From: Saprospiraceae bacterium | GTDB taxonomy: Bacteria; Bacteroidota; Bacteroidia; Chitinophagales; Saprospiraceae | DNA: 53,574 nucleotides | Assembly: GCA_026982695.1 (NCBI GenBank) | Contig: JALSGS010000015.1 | Location: forward strand, 1 to 53,574 | Direction: 5' to 3' | Shown: positions 18,137-27,110 of the stretch, piece after piece | Layout: the number at the start of each line of letters is the position of its first letter | Position numbering within the stretch: the stretch's first letter is position 1 | Position numbers and translations under genes: made by a program | Notes under the pieces: generated by a model | What the model saw: only the letters and a program-made list of their open reading frames with translations | The model's database searches: none | What the model was told of the DNA's origin: nothing

Positions 18137-19075
18137 ATGGCAGATACACCTTTGAAATGTGTCATTATCGGTTCGGGGCCGGCAGGCTATACAGCAGCTA
18201 TTTATGCTGCTCGTGCCAATCTCGAGCCTGTGTTGTTTACGGGTATAGAGCCCGGAGGCCAACTCATGACTACTACCGACGTGGAAAACTTCCCTGGATA
18301 TCCGGATGGCGTTACAGGGCCTCAGATGATGGAAGATTTTCGCAAGCAAGCCGAGCGCTTTGGCACTCAGATACGTTATGAGCTCGTTCAGAAGGTAGAT
18401 TTTAGCGGTCCAGTGCACAAATTGTGGACTGAAGGTGGTGAAGAAGTGTTGGCACATACGGTCATTATTGCTACAGGTGCCAGTGCCAAATATCTGGGGT
18501 TGGAGTCGGAACAGCGCTTGCTCAACAAAGGTGTGAGTGCTTGTGCGGTGTGCGATGGCTTTTTCTTCAAAGGCAAGGAAGTAGCCGTTGTAGGTGGAGG
18601 CGATACCGCCGCCGAAGAGGCTACTTACTTGGCCAAGCTCTGCCCCAAGGTACACATGCTCGTACGACGCGATCAGATGAGGGCCAGCAAGATCATGCAA
18701 CAACGCGTGCTGAATACGCCCAATATCGTCGTGCATTGGAATACAGAAGCTGAAGAAATCTTGGGTGAGGATGCCGTAGAAGGTGTCCGAGTAGTTAATA
18801 ACAAGACCGGTGAGAAGACCGTATTGCCCGTAGAGGGCTTCTTTGTAGCCATTGGCCATAAACCCAATACCGACATGTTCAAGGATTGGCTCGAGATGGA
18901 TGAAACTGGATACATCAAAACCAAATGCGATAGTACAGCTACCAATGTAGAAGGAGTATATGTGGCTGGTGATGCACAAGATAAAGTCTATCGTCAAGCT
19001 GTAACTGCTGCAGGCACGGGTTGTATGGCGGCTCTTGAAGCTGAGCGCTATCTAGTGGCAAAAGAAATTGTCTGA
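18137..19075 (+). CDS. trxB: Thioredoxin reductase
   Basis: This 312-residue flavoprotein passes electrons from NADPH to thioredoxin in the cytoplasm. The FAD site GSGPAGYTAAIYAARA is at residues 11-26, the redox pair is CAVCDG (about residue 136), the NADPH site is VVGGGDTAAEEA, and the C-terminal FAD motif is YVAGDAQD. Length is normal. It ends in front of a strong bidirectional terminator that it shares with the convergent thioredoxin-like gene. Confidence 0.95.
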   Translation: MADTPLKCVIIGSGPAGYTAAIYAARANLEPVLFTGIEPGGQLMTTTDVENFPGYPDGVTGPQMMEDFRKQAERFGTQIRYELVQKVDFSGPVHKLWTEGGEEVLAHTVIIATGASAKYLGLESEQRLLNKGVSACAVCDGFFFKGKEVAVVGGGDTAAEEATYLAKLCPKVHMLVRRDQMRASKIMQQRVLNTPNIVVHWNTEAEEILGEDAVEGVRVVNNKTGEKTVLPVEGFFVAIGHKPNTDMFKDWLEMDETGYIKTKCDSTATNVEGVYVAGDAQDKVYRQAVTAAGTGCMAALEAERYLVAKEIV

Positions 19076-19134
19076 GGGCTGACTACTTTGCCTCAAGGCG
19101 TTCTGGCCTTGACGGCTAGTTGCTCATCGTAATG

Positions 19135-19170
19135 AAAAGGGAAGGTATATGTGGGCGTGCCTTCCCTTTT
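19135..19170. terminator. Bidirectional terminator between trxB and thioredoxin-like gene
   Basis: AAAAGGGAAGG (19135-19145) and CCTTCCCTTTT (19160-19170) pair over 11 bp without mismatch around a 14-base loop. A tracts on the left and T tracts on the right allow termination in both directions between convergent genes. Confidence 0.85.
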
Positions 19171-19201
19171 CCATTTCTCATAGCTTTTGTGAGAGAATTG
19201 C

Positions 19202-20632
19202 TTAGTGTACGGTTGCCTGTGGTGGCTGGGACAAAATCTTTTCTATCACTTCGGGAAGTTGCTTAGCTCCGATGCGCTTAACCAGGATGCGCTTGTCCTT
19301 GTCCAATACGTATATCTGAGGGGTACTTCTGATGTCGTAGATCGTTTTGTACTTTGAACGATGGTAAGGATCCATAGTATTGAGCCAAATGCCAATGCCT
19401 TTTTCATCTACAAAGTTCCAGCACTTATCTGCTTCGTTGTAAAACTTGGTGCACACGCCAAAAATTTCCACGCCTTTGTCTTTGTATTGTTGGTAGAAGT
19501 CGATCATATCGGGCATCGATTTTTTGCAATGCCCGCAGTCGGGATCCCAAAAGAACAGCACCGTGTAAGGCGCTTCGAACTCGTGTAGGCTAATGGATCG
19601 TCCTTCGCGAGTTTGCATTCGGATATCGGGTGCAATTTTGCCAATAAGTAGCGGCTCAAGCTTGCGGGCGTTGTCGAGTATTTTTTCTAAAGTGGCTTCA
19701 TCAGTCCATGGTGCTTGACCAGTAGCATAATAGGTGAGGGCTAAATGTACGTATACAGCATCCATACCTACCACTTTGCTACGTGCATATTTGTTGAGAA
19801 AATGCACTAGAAAATACTGAAAAGTTTCGGGTGCAGGGCGCATACGTGCCAACAGGCTGTCTAATGCTTGATTGATACTGTCTGGATGTTGTACGATGAG
19901 CTTGTCGATGTAGTAGTCAATGCGCTGTTGGAGAAAAGGTGTGCGCAATAACCCGGGTTCAGCCAAATCGATGTGATCAAAATAGTGTTGTTTGGCCCAT
20001 TGCCATTTTTTGAACTGAATATCTTGTTCATCAGATTCCTCCATTTCTGGAACTTCTAATGGCAAATTAGCTTCGACAAATTTGGCGAATAACGTACCGC
20101 GAAACTTGTCTATCTGTGCGCGTTGGTAGGCCTTTACTTCTTTATCGATGGCTTTTAGCTGTGTCTCCAGTACTTGTTTTTGTGCTTGCGAAGGAGCGCT
20201 TTCCAATTGTTTGCGCAATTCTTCGGCTTTAAGGCGCTGCTTTTCCAGAAACGACAAATAGCGTTGAAAAGCTTCGTTTTGCGCGGACCCCTTCACTTTG
20301 ACACTATGCGCCAAGTCATTGAAATCCATGCGCAGCTCGAACTGCTGGTCTTGATCATCGATCAGAAATTGTACAAACTGGTTTTCAGGGGGAAATACCA
20401 GCATGTATAGCCCTGGCGGTAAGCTATCAGGGCCTTCAAAGATAAAATGGGCACCTCGACGTACCGTCGTATCGCGTACATATTGCTTGTCACCCAAATA
20501 ATAGCCCAAAAGAAGAGTGTCGTGTGCAAAACCCGTTACCTTTACTTCAATACGATGCCCTTGCCACGCCCATAGTGCTTGACCATACCAGGCGAGTAAT
20601 GCAATAGCCAGCCAAAACTTTTTTGCAAGCAT
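19202..20632 (-). CDS. Exported thioredoxin-like (TlpA/ResA type) protein with DUF4369 and DUF5106-like regions
   Basis: This 476-residue protein has a signal peptide (residues 1-22). A beta domain of about 100 residues resembles DUF4369. A charged helical region follows (about residues 125-330, with an early coiled-coil part), similar to DUF5106. The C-terminal thioredoxin domain has the redox pair Cys366-Gly-His-Cys369 in WDPDCGHCKKSMPDM and a cis-Pro in RSTPQIYVLD. Such proteins reduce disulfides in the periplasm, including cytochrome c maturation. The cbb3 oxidase locus of this window needs haem attachment, though no link is proven. The gene stands alone. Confidence 0.85.
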   Translation of the reverse strand: MLAKKFWLAIALLAWYGQALWAWQGHRIEVKVTGFAHDTLLLGYYLGDKQYVRDTTVRRGAHFIFEGPDSLPPGLYMLVFPPENQFVQFLIDDQDQQFELRMDFNDLAHSVKVKGSAQNEAFQRYLSFLEKQRLKAEELRKQLESAPSQAQKQVLETQLKAIDKEVKAYQRAQIDKFRGTLFAKFVEANLPLEVPEMEESDEQDIQFKKWQWAKQHYFDHIDLAEPGLLRTPFLQQRIDYYIDKLIVQHPDSINQALDSLLARMRPAPETFQYFLVHFLNKYARSKVVGMDAVYVHLALTYYATGQAPWTDEATLEKILDNARKLEPLLIGKIAPDIRMQTREGRSISLHEFEAPYTVLFFWDPDCGHCKKSMPDMIDFYQQYKDKGVEIFGVCTKFYNEADKCWNFVDEKGIGIWLNTMDPYHRSKYKTIYDIRSTPQIYVLDKDKRILVKRIGAKQLPEVIEKILSQPPQATVH

Positions 20633-20852
20633 CTTTGGTCCTTTTGGTTACTAAAATAATACGTCACCTGCACGAGCAGGGCGCGATTATGTACCAATGA
20701 TGAGCGGCAATCTACTATTCGAAGGACAAACAGTCATAGATTGTACGAGATTTCTTGCGTTAAAAAATGTTTAAACCTAAGATGCAGATTCATCCCCTAT
20801 GTGAGCTAAGGATGCATATAGCACGCTCCACAGGCACTGCTTGGGCTGTTGG

Positions 20853-21755
20853 TCAACGGCATGACAGTTGAGCAGCTCTGTTGGGGTAGTCTGTAATGAG
20901 CCCGTCTACACCTAATTGAATGAGGACACACATTTGGTCGGGATCATTTACTGTCCAGGGAATGATTTTCATGCCTCGCTCATGACATGCCTTCACTGTA
21001 TGAGCAGTGACGAGTCTATAGTATGGGCTGTAAATTTCTGGGATAAAGCCTAGTCTGTCGAGCTGTTGCGCTACTGTGCCCGCACTATCGATTAGGAAAG
21101 CCAGGGGAAGTTGTGGAGCCATAGTTCGTACATGGCGCAACACGCGCGGATCAAAAGATTGGATGTTGCTGTGTTGCAAAAGGGACAACCGCTCGAGTAC
21201 CTGCAATACCAAATGTACAAAGACCTTCGGTGGGGGAGTGAAATGGCCGTCCCATTCGGGGCGGCTTTTTATTTCGATGTTGAAGCGGGGTAAGGGCTTA
21301 TTATGGGTATGACACCATTGGCGTACGGCTGATACCACAGCATCGAGTGTGGGTTTGTGAGCTGCCATGGCTTGTTGTTCTGGAAAGTCGGGATGGCCCC
21401 AGCTGCCACAATCGAATTGTCGGAGCGCATCGGCTGGCATGTGGTAGATGTTCCAAGCGGTATCAGGCGGGGATAGAGGCGTACCATCGGCCTTGCGGCA
21501 AATTTTTGGCGAAAGCCAAGGCTCATGTGATACAATTAGCTGGCTGTCAGCACTCACCGCCAAGTCGAGTTCGAGTGTGGTCATGCCCAGCTCGAGTGCT
21601 TTGAGAAAAGCGGGAATGGTGTTTTCGGGTAGTAACCCTCGGGCCCCGCGATGCCCTTGCCAATCGAATGGGTCGGTGGTGGCGTGAGGAGGAGTATCTG
21701 GTGACTGGCACCCTGTCCATACCAATATCCAGCACAGCCATATGCGGAGTAACAT
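20853..21755 (-). CDS. Glycerophosphodiester phosphodiesterase, lipoprotein
   Basis: This 300-residue protein has a lipoprotein signal (lipobox Cys16 in VWTGCQ). The GDPD TIM barrel opens with WQGHRGARGLLPENTIPAF, which carries the catalytic His-Arg, then LELDLAVSADSQLIVSHEP with the metal-binding Glu/Asp and second His. It ends with IIPWTVNDPDQM and GVDGLITDYPNRA. It releases glycerol 3-phosphate from lipid-derived diesters outside the inner membrane. The gap to the upstream AhpD-like gene is 32 bases, so the two are likely co-transcribed. The 220 bases before the next gene (20633-20852) hold nothing I can identify. Confidence 0.92.
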   Translation of the reverse strand: MLLRIWLCWILVWTGCQSPDTPPHATTDPFDWQGHRGARGLLPENTIPAFLKALELGMTTLELDLAVSADSQLIVSHEPWLSPKICRKADGTPLSPPDTAWNIYHMPADALRQFDCGSWGHPDFPEQQAMAAHKPTLDAVVSAVRQWCHTHNKPLPRFNIEIKSRPEWDGHFTPPPKVFVHLVLQVLERLSLLQHSNIQSFDPRVLRHVRTMAPQLPLAFLIDSAGTVAQQLDRLGFIPEIYSPYYRLVTAHTVKACHERGMKIIPWTVNDPDQMCVLIQLGVDGLITDYPNRAAQLSCR

Positions 21756-21787
21756 GTGCGCGAGTTATTGAGTGTAGAGAATTGGGT

Positions 21788-22348
21788 TCAGTACTTGTAT
21801 CCACTACCGCCATCAGCTTCAAGTGCTACACCTAGCCCCAATACGATGCGGTTGACAAAGTTGAAATAGGCAATGACGAGCGTGGCGTCGAGTAGGGCTC
21901 TGTCAGTCAGGCCCAGCAATTTCAACTTGTCGAGTAGTTTTTCTTTACCATCGAAGGCTGGGTCGAGTGTGAGCTTTTCTGCCAGCTCGCACAATAGCTG
22001 ATCTTCTTGTTTCATAGGAAGACGGCGATAATCATCAATGAGTTGGTCCACCTTTTGGCTGTCTTTCCAATGCAAGTTGAGAGCTTGGGCGTGATGGCGT
22101 ACGCAATAAGAGCAATTGTTGGCTGCGGAAACGACAACAGCCATCATTTCGCGTTGGTAGCGCCGCAACGGTGATTTGCCAAACATGACTTTCAGGTATA
22201 AATCCATATGGGCTACGATCGTGGGCGGGTTGAGACTTTGGATCGTATGTACGGCAGCGAGCTTGCCGCGCGCCTCGATGAGCTGGCCATATATCTGTTT
22301 TAACTCGCCTTCGGCTTTTTCGTAGGGGATCACTTCTATAAATGGCAT
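21788..22348 (-). CDS. AhpD-like / carboxymuconolactone decarboxylase-family peroxidase-related protein
   Basis: This 186-residue all-alpha protein has the AhpD-type redox motif NNCSYCVRHHAQAL, with Cys79, Cys82 and His85/His86. AhpD proteins reduce AhpC or act as peroxidases via this Cys pair. It resembles the peroxidase-related (Sdu/YciW-like) subgroup in length. A hairpin separates it from the upstream dipeptidase gene, while the GDPD gene follows closely. The electron donor is not evident. Confidence 0.85.
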   Translation of the reverse strand: MPFIEVIPYEKAEGELKQIYGQLIEARGKLAAVHTIQSLNPPTIVAHMDLYLKVMFGKSPLRRYQREMMAVVVSAANNCSYCVRHHAQALNLHWKDSQKVDQLIDDYRRLPMKQEDQLLCELAEKLTLDPAFDGKEKLLDKLKLLGLTDRALLDATLVIAYFNFVNRIVLGLGVALEADGGSGYKY

Positions 22349-22369
22349 AGGTAGCGGTTTGTTGAGAAT

Positions 22370-22398
22370 GGGCCGGCTGAGGACTCCTTCGCCGGCCC
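22370..22398. terminator. Hairpin after the M20 dipeptidase gene
   Basis: GGGCCGGC (22370-22377) and GCCGGCCC (22391-22398) form an 8-bp GC-only stem with a 13-base loop, between two minus-strand genes. There is no U tract after it, so termination would be weak; an intercistronic stabilising hairpin is the alternative. Confidence 0.45.
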
Positions 22399-22412
22399 AC
22401 AGAGGGAGGTGA

Positions 22413-23801
22413 TTAGCGCTTCATTTCTGCGTAGAATTTGTGGAACCACGGAATAGTCTCGATACCCTTGTAGAAGTTAAACAAGCCATAGTGTTCGTTG
22501 GGCGAGTGAATGGCATCGCTATCTAAACCAAAGCCCAGCAGTACGCTTTTGACGCCCAACACTTTTTCAAACAGTGCTACGATAGGGATGCTGCCGCCGC
22601 TGCGCATTGGCAGTGGATCTTTTCCAAATGTCTGCTTCATAGCCTGGTGAGCCGCCTGGTATTCGGGGGTGTTGCGCGGTACTACAGCGGGCTCACCACC
22701 ATGGTGCGGTGTCACTTTCACCTTTACCGAAGGCGGTGCGATCTGTACGAAGTGCTCGCTGAATAGCTTGGTGATTTGGTCGGACTGCTGGTAGGGTACC
22801 AGGCGCATACTGATCTTGGCGTATGCTTTGGAAGGTAGGACTGTCTTAGCTCCTTCGCCTGTGTAGCCACCCCAGATGCCATTGACGTCGAGCGAGGGGC
22901 GGATGGTAGTGCGCTCTATGGGCGTGTAGTCGGGCTCGCCGAATAAGGCCTGAACGCCCAGGTCAGCCATATAGGCATCTACGTCGAAGGGCGCCTGATT
23001 GAGCAATGTGCGTTCTTCGGGGTCTACCTCTTCCACCTCATCGTAGAAGCCGGGGATAGTGATGCGTCCTTCTTCGTCGTGCAATGAGGCAATCATTCGT
23101 GCCAAGACATTGATGGGGTTGGCTACCGCACCGCCATATACGCCCGAATGCAGGTCGCGGTTGGGGCCAGTGAGTTCCACTTCCACATAGCTCAATCCGC
23201 GCAGCCCTACCGTGATGGAGGGTACGTCGTTGGCGATCATAGAGGTGTCGGATAGCAACACGCAGTCGCAGGCGAGCTTTTCTTTGTTGCTTTCGCAAAA
23301 TATGCCCAGATTGTCGGAGCCTACTTCTTCTTCGCCTTCCAGCATAAACTTGACGTTGCAGGGTAGCTCGCCGGTGGCGTGTAGTGCTTCGAATGCTTTG
23401 ATGTGCATAAACATCTGCCCTTTATCGTCGCAGGCACCGCGCGCGAAAATGGCACCATCGGGGTGTAGCTCTGTTTTTTTGATGACGGGCTCAAAAGGCG
23501 GCGACTCCCACAACTCAAGCGGATCGGGGGGTTGCACGTCGTAGTGCCCATAGACGAGTACTGTGGGCTTGGTATCATCAATGATCTTTTCCCCATACAC
23601 AATGGGGTGCCCCTTAGTGGGGATGACCTCTACGTTGTCGGCATCAGCAGCACGCAAAAAGTCCGCTACTTTTTCCGCGCAGCGCTTGACGTCTTCTGCA
23701 TAGGTAGGATCAGCACTGATCGAAGGGATGCGCAACAACTCAAATAATTCTTCCAAAAATCGCTGTTTGTGCTGTTGGATGTATGCTTGTGTTTTTTCCA
23801 T
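22413..23801 (-). CDS. M20-family dipeptidase/carboxypeptidase
   Basis: This 462-residue zinc peptidase shows the M20 set: first metal His and Asp in VYGHYDVQPPDPLELW, the bridging acidic pair in EGEEEVGS, the dimerisation domain starting ELTGPNRDLHSG, and a late metal site MRSGGSIPIV with the closing His in SPNEHYG. It most resembles the carnosinase-like dipeptidases (CPG2/CNDP type). I start it at the ATG at 23801; a GTG at 23846 is open but adds 15 unlikely residues. The absence of a signal peptide suggests it acts in the cytoplasm. Confidence 0.92.
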   Translation of the reverse strand: MEKTQAYIQQHKQRFLEELFELLRIPSISADPTYAEDVKRCAEKVADFLRAADADNVEVIPTKGHPIVYGEKIIDDTKPTVLVYGHYDVQPPDPLELWESPPFEPVIKKTELHPDGAIFARGACDDKGQMFMHIKAFEALHATGELPCNVKFMLEGEEEVGSDNLGIFCESNKEKLACDCVLLSDTSMIANDVPSITVGLRGLSYVEVELTGPNRDLHSGVYGGAVANPINVLARMIASLHDEEGRITIPGFYDEVEEVDPEERTLLNQAPFDVDAYMADLGVQALFGEPDYTPIERTTIRPSLDVNGIWGGYTGEGAKTVLPSKAYAKISMRLVPYQQSDQITKLFSEHFVQIAPPSVKVKVTPHHGGEPAVVPRNTPEYQAAHQAMKQTFGKDPLPMRSGGSIPIVALFEKVLGVKSVLLGFGLDSDAIHSPNEHYGLFNFYKGIETIPWFHKFYAEMKR

Positions 23802-23878
23802 TGAAAGAAGGTTTTGAATTTGGTTTTCAAAAATTTGGTATGCCACAAGTGTAGTGGCAGTATGCCATAGGTTCAGGT

Positions 23879-24682
23879 TCAGTCTACGTGTTGATTGAGT
23901 AGTTCTGTGAGGCGTTCTTCACTGATGCGGCGGTGTAGCTCACCTTGCCATGCGTACGAAATAGATCCTGTCTCTTCCGAGGTGATGATAGCCAACACCT
24001 GGGCACGCTCAGTGACGCCTACAGCTGCCCGATGGCGCAAACCTGCTGTTTTGGGCAAATCAGGGCGTTCGGAATTGGGCAAAATGCAGCGCGCAGCTAC
24101 TATTCGCCCTTGATTGATCACCACTGCACCGTCGTGTAGTGGGTTGTCCTTAAAAAAGATGCTTTCGAGCAAGTCACTAGAGATGCGTGCATCTAAGGGC
24201 ACATAAGAGGTGGTGATGTTTTCCAGTGCTACGCCGTGTGAAAGTACGATCAAACTACCCACTTTATGGCGACTCATGCGCAAAATAGCTGCTTTTATTT
24301 CCTGGACATTGCGCAGGCGCTCAGGTGCATCCTTGTGATCGACTTCGATCCAGCCCTGTAGCCAGCGCGGTTGCCGCCCAAAGGCAGTGCTACCCAGCAT
24401 CAACAGAAAACGTCGCACCTCAGGTTGGAAAATGATGATGAAAGCCAGCACACCTACATTGAAAAATTGCTGAAGAATGAGCCCAGTAAGGCTCATTTCC
24501 AGCATTCCTACCAGCCACCATAGCCCAAAGAATACGAATACGCCTAACAGAATTTGAAAGCCAATACTGCCCCGCAACAATTGGTAGAGCTTGTACAGGG
24601 TATAGGATACGATGAGAATGTCCAACACATCCCAGATGCGTACGGGCAAAAAGCCAATTTTGATCAAAAAGAGCAATTCCAT
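23879..24682 (-). CDS. cdaA: Diadenylate cyclase CdaA (c-di-AMP synthase)
   Basis: This 267-residue membrane enzyme makes cyclic di-AMP from two ATP. Three hydrophobic segments lie in residues 5-75, followed by a DAC domain. The catalytic DGA motif is in NPLHDGAVVINQGRI and the ATP-binding RHR motif in TAGLRHRAAVGVTE, followed by ITSEETGSIS. Length matches CdaA/DacA of Bacteroidota. Usually cdaA has a CdaR regulator or folP next door; here the neighbours are two peptidase genes, 36 bases from the prolyl oligopeptidase stop. Confidence 0.93.
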   Translation of the reverse strand: MELLFLIKIGFLPVRIWDVLDILIVSYTLYKLYQLLRGSIGFQILLGVFVFFGLWWLVGMLEMSLTGLILQQFFNVGVLAFIIIFQPEVRRFLLMLGSTAFGRQPRWLQGWIEVDHKDAPERLRNVQEIKAAILRMSRHKVGSLIVLSHGVALENITTSYVPLDARISSDLLESIFFKDNPLHDGAVVINQGRIVAARCILPNSERPDLPKTAGLRHRAAVGVTERAQVLAIITSEETGSISYAWQGELHRRISEERLTELLNQHVD

Positions 24683-24718
24683 AGTACTTCTCGTCAGGCA
24701 TGCTTGACCTATAAGTGG

Positions 24719-26905
24719 CTAATGTCCAAGTTTTTGCTTGGATTTGTTGCGTTCGCTTGCTGCTGTGTATTGTATGGGTACTTTCATATTGTAAAACATA
24801 AAAGCCAGCTTGTCGGTCTCTTCTTGAATGCGCTTGCTAATGGGGACGCCTGCACCATGCCCTGCTTTGGTCTCTATGCGGATTAAGACGGGGTCGGGGC
24901 CCTGTTGATTGGCTTGGAGTGCAGCAATGAATTTGAAACTATGGGCAGGCACTACGCGATCGTCGTGATCGGCGGTGGTGACCAATGTGGCGGGGTATTT
25001 TGCAGGCTTGACGTTGTGTACAGGTGAATAGGCATACAGATAGGGAAACATCTTGGGATCGTCACTTCGACCATAGTCGGTAGCCCAAGCTGCACCAATG
25101 GTGAAAAGGTGATAGCGCAGCATGTCGAGTACACCTACACCGGGAAAGGCCACTTTGAATAAGTCGGGGCGTTGCGTCATGACGGCGCCTACGAGTAGCC
25201 CGCCGTTACTGCGCCCTTCTATAGCCAAGTATTGTGGAGAAGTATAACGGTTTTGGATTAGGTATTCGGCTGCGGCGATAAAGTCGTCGAACACGTTCTG
25301 TTTGCGTTCTTTAGTGCCGGCAAGGTGCCACTCTTTGCCAAACTCACCACCACCCCGTATGTTGGCCACAGCATATACCCCGTCATTTTCGAGCACGACT
25401 AGGCGTGGCACGTAGAATGAAGGCAAGATGCTGATGTCAAAGCCGCCATAGCCATACAGCAGCGTGGGGCGTTTGCCATCGAGCTTGAGCCCCTTTTTAT
25501 GGGTAATGAACATGGGGACGCGTGTGCCGTCTTTGCTGGTATACCACACTTGCTTTGTGATGTAAGCATCGCTGTCAAAATCTATCTTGGGGGCTTTCCA
25601 CACTTCGTGTTGCTGCGTCTGTAGGTCGTAGCGATAGATTGTAGTAGGCCGTGTGAAGGAAGTGAAGCTGTAAAAGAGCTCGGATCTATCGGGCTCGCCG
25701 CTAATGCTCCTCACAGTGCCGATGTGCGGTAGAGCTATTTCAGCCAGTTGTTGGCCGTTGAGATCAAAGATTTTCAACTGGCTGGCTGCATTGTGGATGT
25801 AATGGGCTACGAGCTTGCCACCAGCCAGGACTACATCGCGCAAGACATCTTCCCCTTCTGGGATCACATCGCGCCAGTGGGGGCGTTGTGGCTGGTGCAC
25901 ATTTACGGCAATGAGGCGCCAATTGTCTGCTTCGTTATTGGTGAGTATGAGTAGTTCATCTCCTACGTGATCGACTAGCACGTAATCGTCGGCTATTTCC
26001 TCGACAATGGGTTGGAAGTTAGGGTCTTGTTTGTGTAAGTATCTAAAGTACAGTGCATTGCCACTAGTTGATTCGGCGATGCTCAGCACCAGAAAACGCT
26101 CATCACGTGTGGTGGTTACGCCAAACAAACGCATCGGATGTGTGTGATCGGCAAAGACAAGCTGGTCTTCTTCTTGGGGTGTACCTATTTTGTGGTAGTA
26201 TACTTGATGAAACTCGTTGCGGCCTGTGTAAGTATGTGCTTCAGGCTCAGGGTAACGAGCGTAAAAGAAACCGTCGCCGGCCCAGGCCATGCCCGAAAAC
26301 TTAACCCACCGAAGTGTGTCGGCGAGGTCTTTGCCTTGAACCAAATCGCGCACCAAGATTTTGCGCCAGTCAGATCCCGACTCCGACACCTGATAAGCCA
26401 GCAGTTGTCCAGATCGGTTGAAACTAATACCACCCAAAGACACAGTGCCGTCGGTGCTAAAGGTGTTGGGGTCGAGTACCAACTCGGCTTGAGCTTGGAG
26501 CCCCGCTTGCCGATACAATACGCTTTGATCTTGCAGCCCGTCGTTTTTGAAATAGTAGTAATATCCGCCTTCGTAATCGGGTGTGGAGTAGCGTTCGTAG
26601 TTCCACAGCTGGCGCAGGCGTTGTTCGATAGTTTGCCTAAAGGGGATTTGGCTTAGGTAGCGAAAAGTCACTTCGTTCTGTTGTGCGACCCATTCTTTTA
26701 CCTCAGGTGCATAGTCATCTTCTAACCAACGATAAGGATCGGGTACTAAGGTGCCAAAATAATCGTCTATTACTGTGGTGTCTTGGCGCGTTTGTGGATA
26801 TTGCACTTTGATGGGTTTGAACATGTCTTGCTCTTTGTGCGTATTTTGGCACGCGTACAGTGGCAAGAGCGTGCAGGCAGTAAAGAGGAAAAATGACTTT
26901 TTCAT
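24719..26905 (-). CDS. Prolyl oligopeptidase (S9A), lipoprotein
   Basis: This 728-residue serine peptidase has a lipoprotein signal (Cys19 in LYACQN). The seven-bladed propeller (about residues 100-450) follows DPYRWLEDD, a signature of S9A enzymes. The hydrolase domain carries the catalytic Ser in EGRSNGGLLVGA, Asp in TADHDDRVVP and His in TKAGHGAG. It cleaves short peptides after proline, here probably in the periplasm. Length is normal. It is the first gene of the minus-strand run leading to cdaA and diverges from the unknown protein at 27111. Confidence 0.94.
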   Translation of the reverse strand: MKKSFFLFTACTLLPLYACQNTHKEQDMFKPIKVQYPQTRQDTTVIDDYFGTLVPDPYRWLEDDYAPEVKEWVAQQNEVTFRYLSQIPFRQTIEQRLRQLWNYERYSTPDYEGGYYYYFKNDGLQDQSVLYRQAGLQAQAELVLDPNTFSTDGTVSLGGISFNRSGQLLAYQVSESGSDWRKILVRDLVQGKDLADTLRWVKFSGMAWAGDGFFYARYPEPEAHTYTGRNEFHQVYYHKIGTPQEEDQLVFADHTHPMRLFGVTTTRDERFLVLSIAESTSGNALYFRYLHKQDPNFQPIVEEIADDYVLVDHVGDELLILTNNEADNWRLIAVNVHQPQRPHWRDVIPEGEDVLRDVVLAGGKLVAHYIHNAASQLKIFDLNGQQLAEIALPHIGTVRSISGEPDRSELFYSFTSFTRPTTIYRYDLQTQQHEVWKAPKIDFDSDAYITKQVWYTSKDGTRVPMFITHKKGLKLDGKRPTLLYGYGGFDISILPSFYVPRLVVLENDGVYAVANIRGGGEFGKEWHLAGTKERKQNVFDDFIAAAEYLIQNRYTSPQYLAIEGRSNGGLLVGAVMTQRPDLFKVAFPGVGVLDMLRYHLFTIGAAWATDYGRSDDPKMFPYLYAYSPVHNVKPAKYPATLVTTADHDDRVVPAHSFKFIAALQANQQGPDPVLIRIETKAGHGAGVPISKRIQEETDKLAFMFYNMKVPIQYTAASERNKSKQKLGH

Positions 26906-27110
26906 AGCGGAAGTGTTTGACGAGTCAAGCAGTACGACTTAAATGGCATGCGCCAAAATACAAACTAATCAAAGGGAAGGGTATTGGATCTTTCATTGTT
27001 GAGGTGAGAAGGTTGAAGTATCTTATTGAAGGGAATAATCGCTCGTGTGCAAATGATTGTTGCTGCTTGTGTAAAAAGAACAGTACTACTTTGTGACAAA
27101 CCCATAGCCA

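Noticed and set aside
17047-18997. Long minus-strand open frames of 345 and 321 codons opposite metK and trxB
   Set aside because: The plus strand encodes unmistakable MetK and TrxB with all motifs. The minus frames show no family resemblance and are by-products of codon bias.
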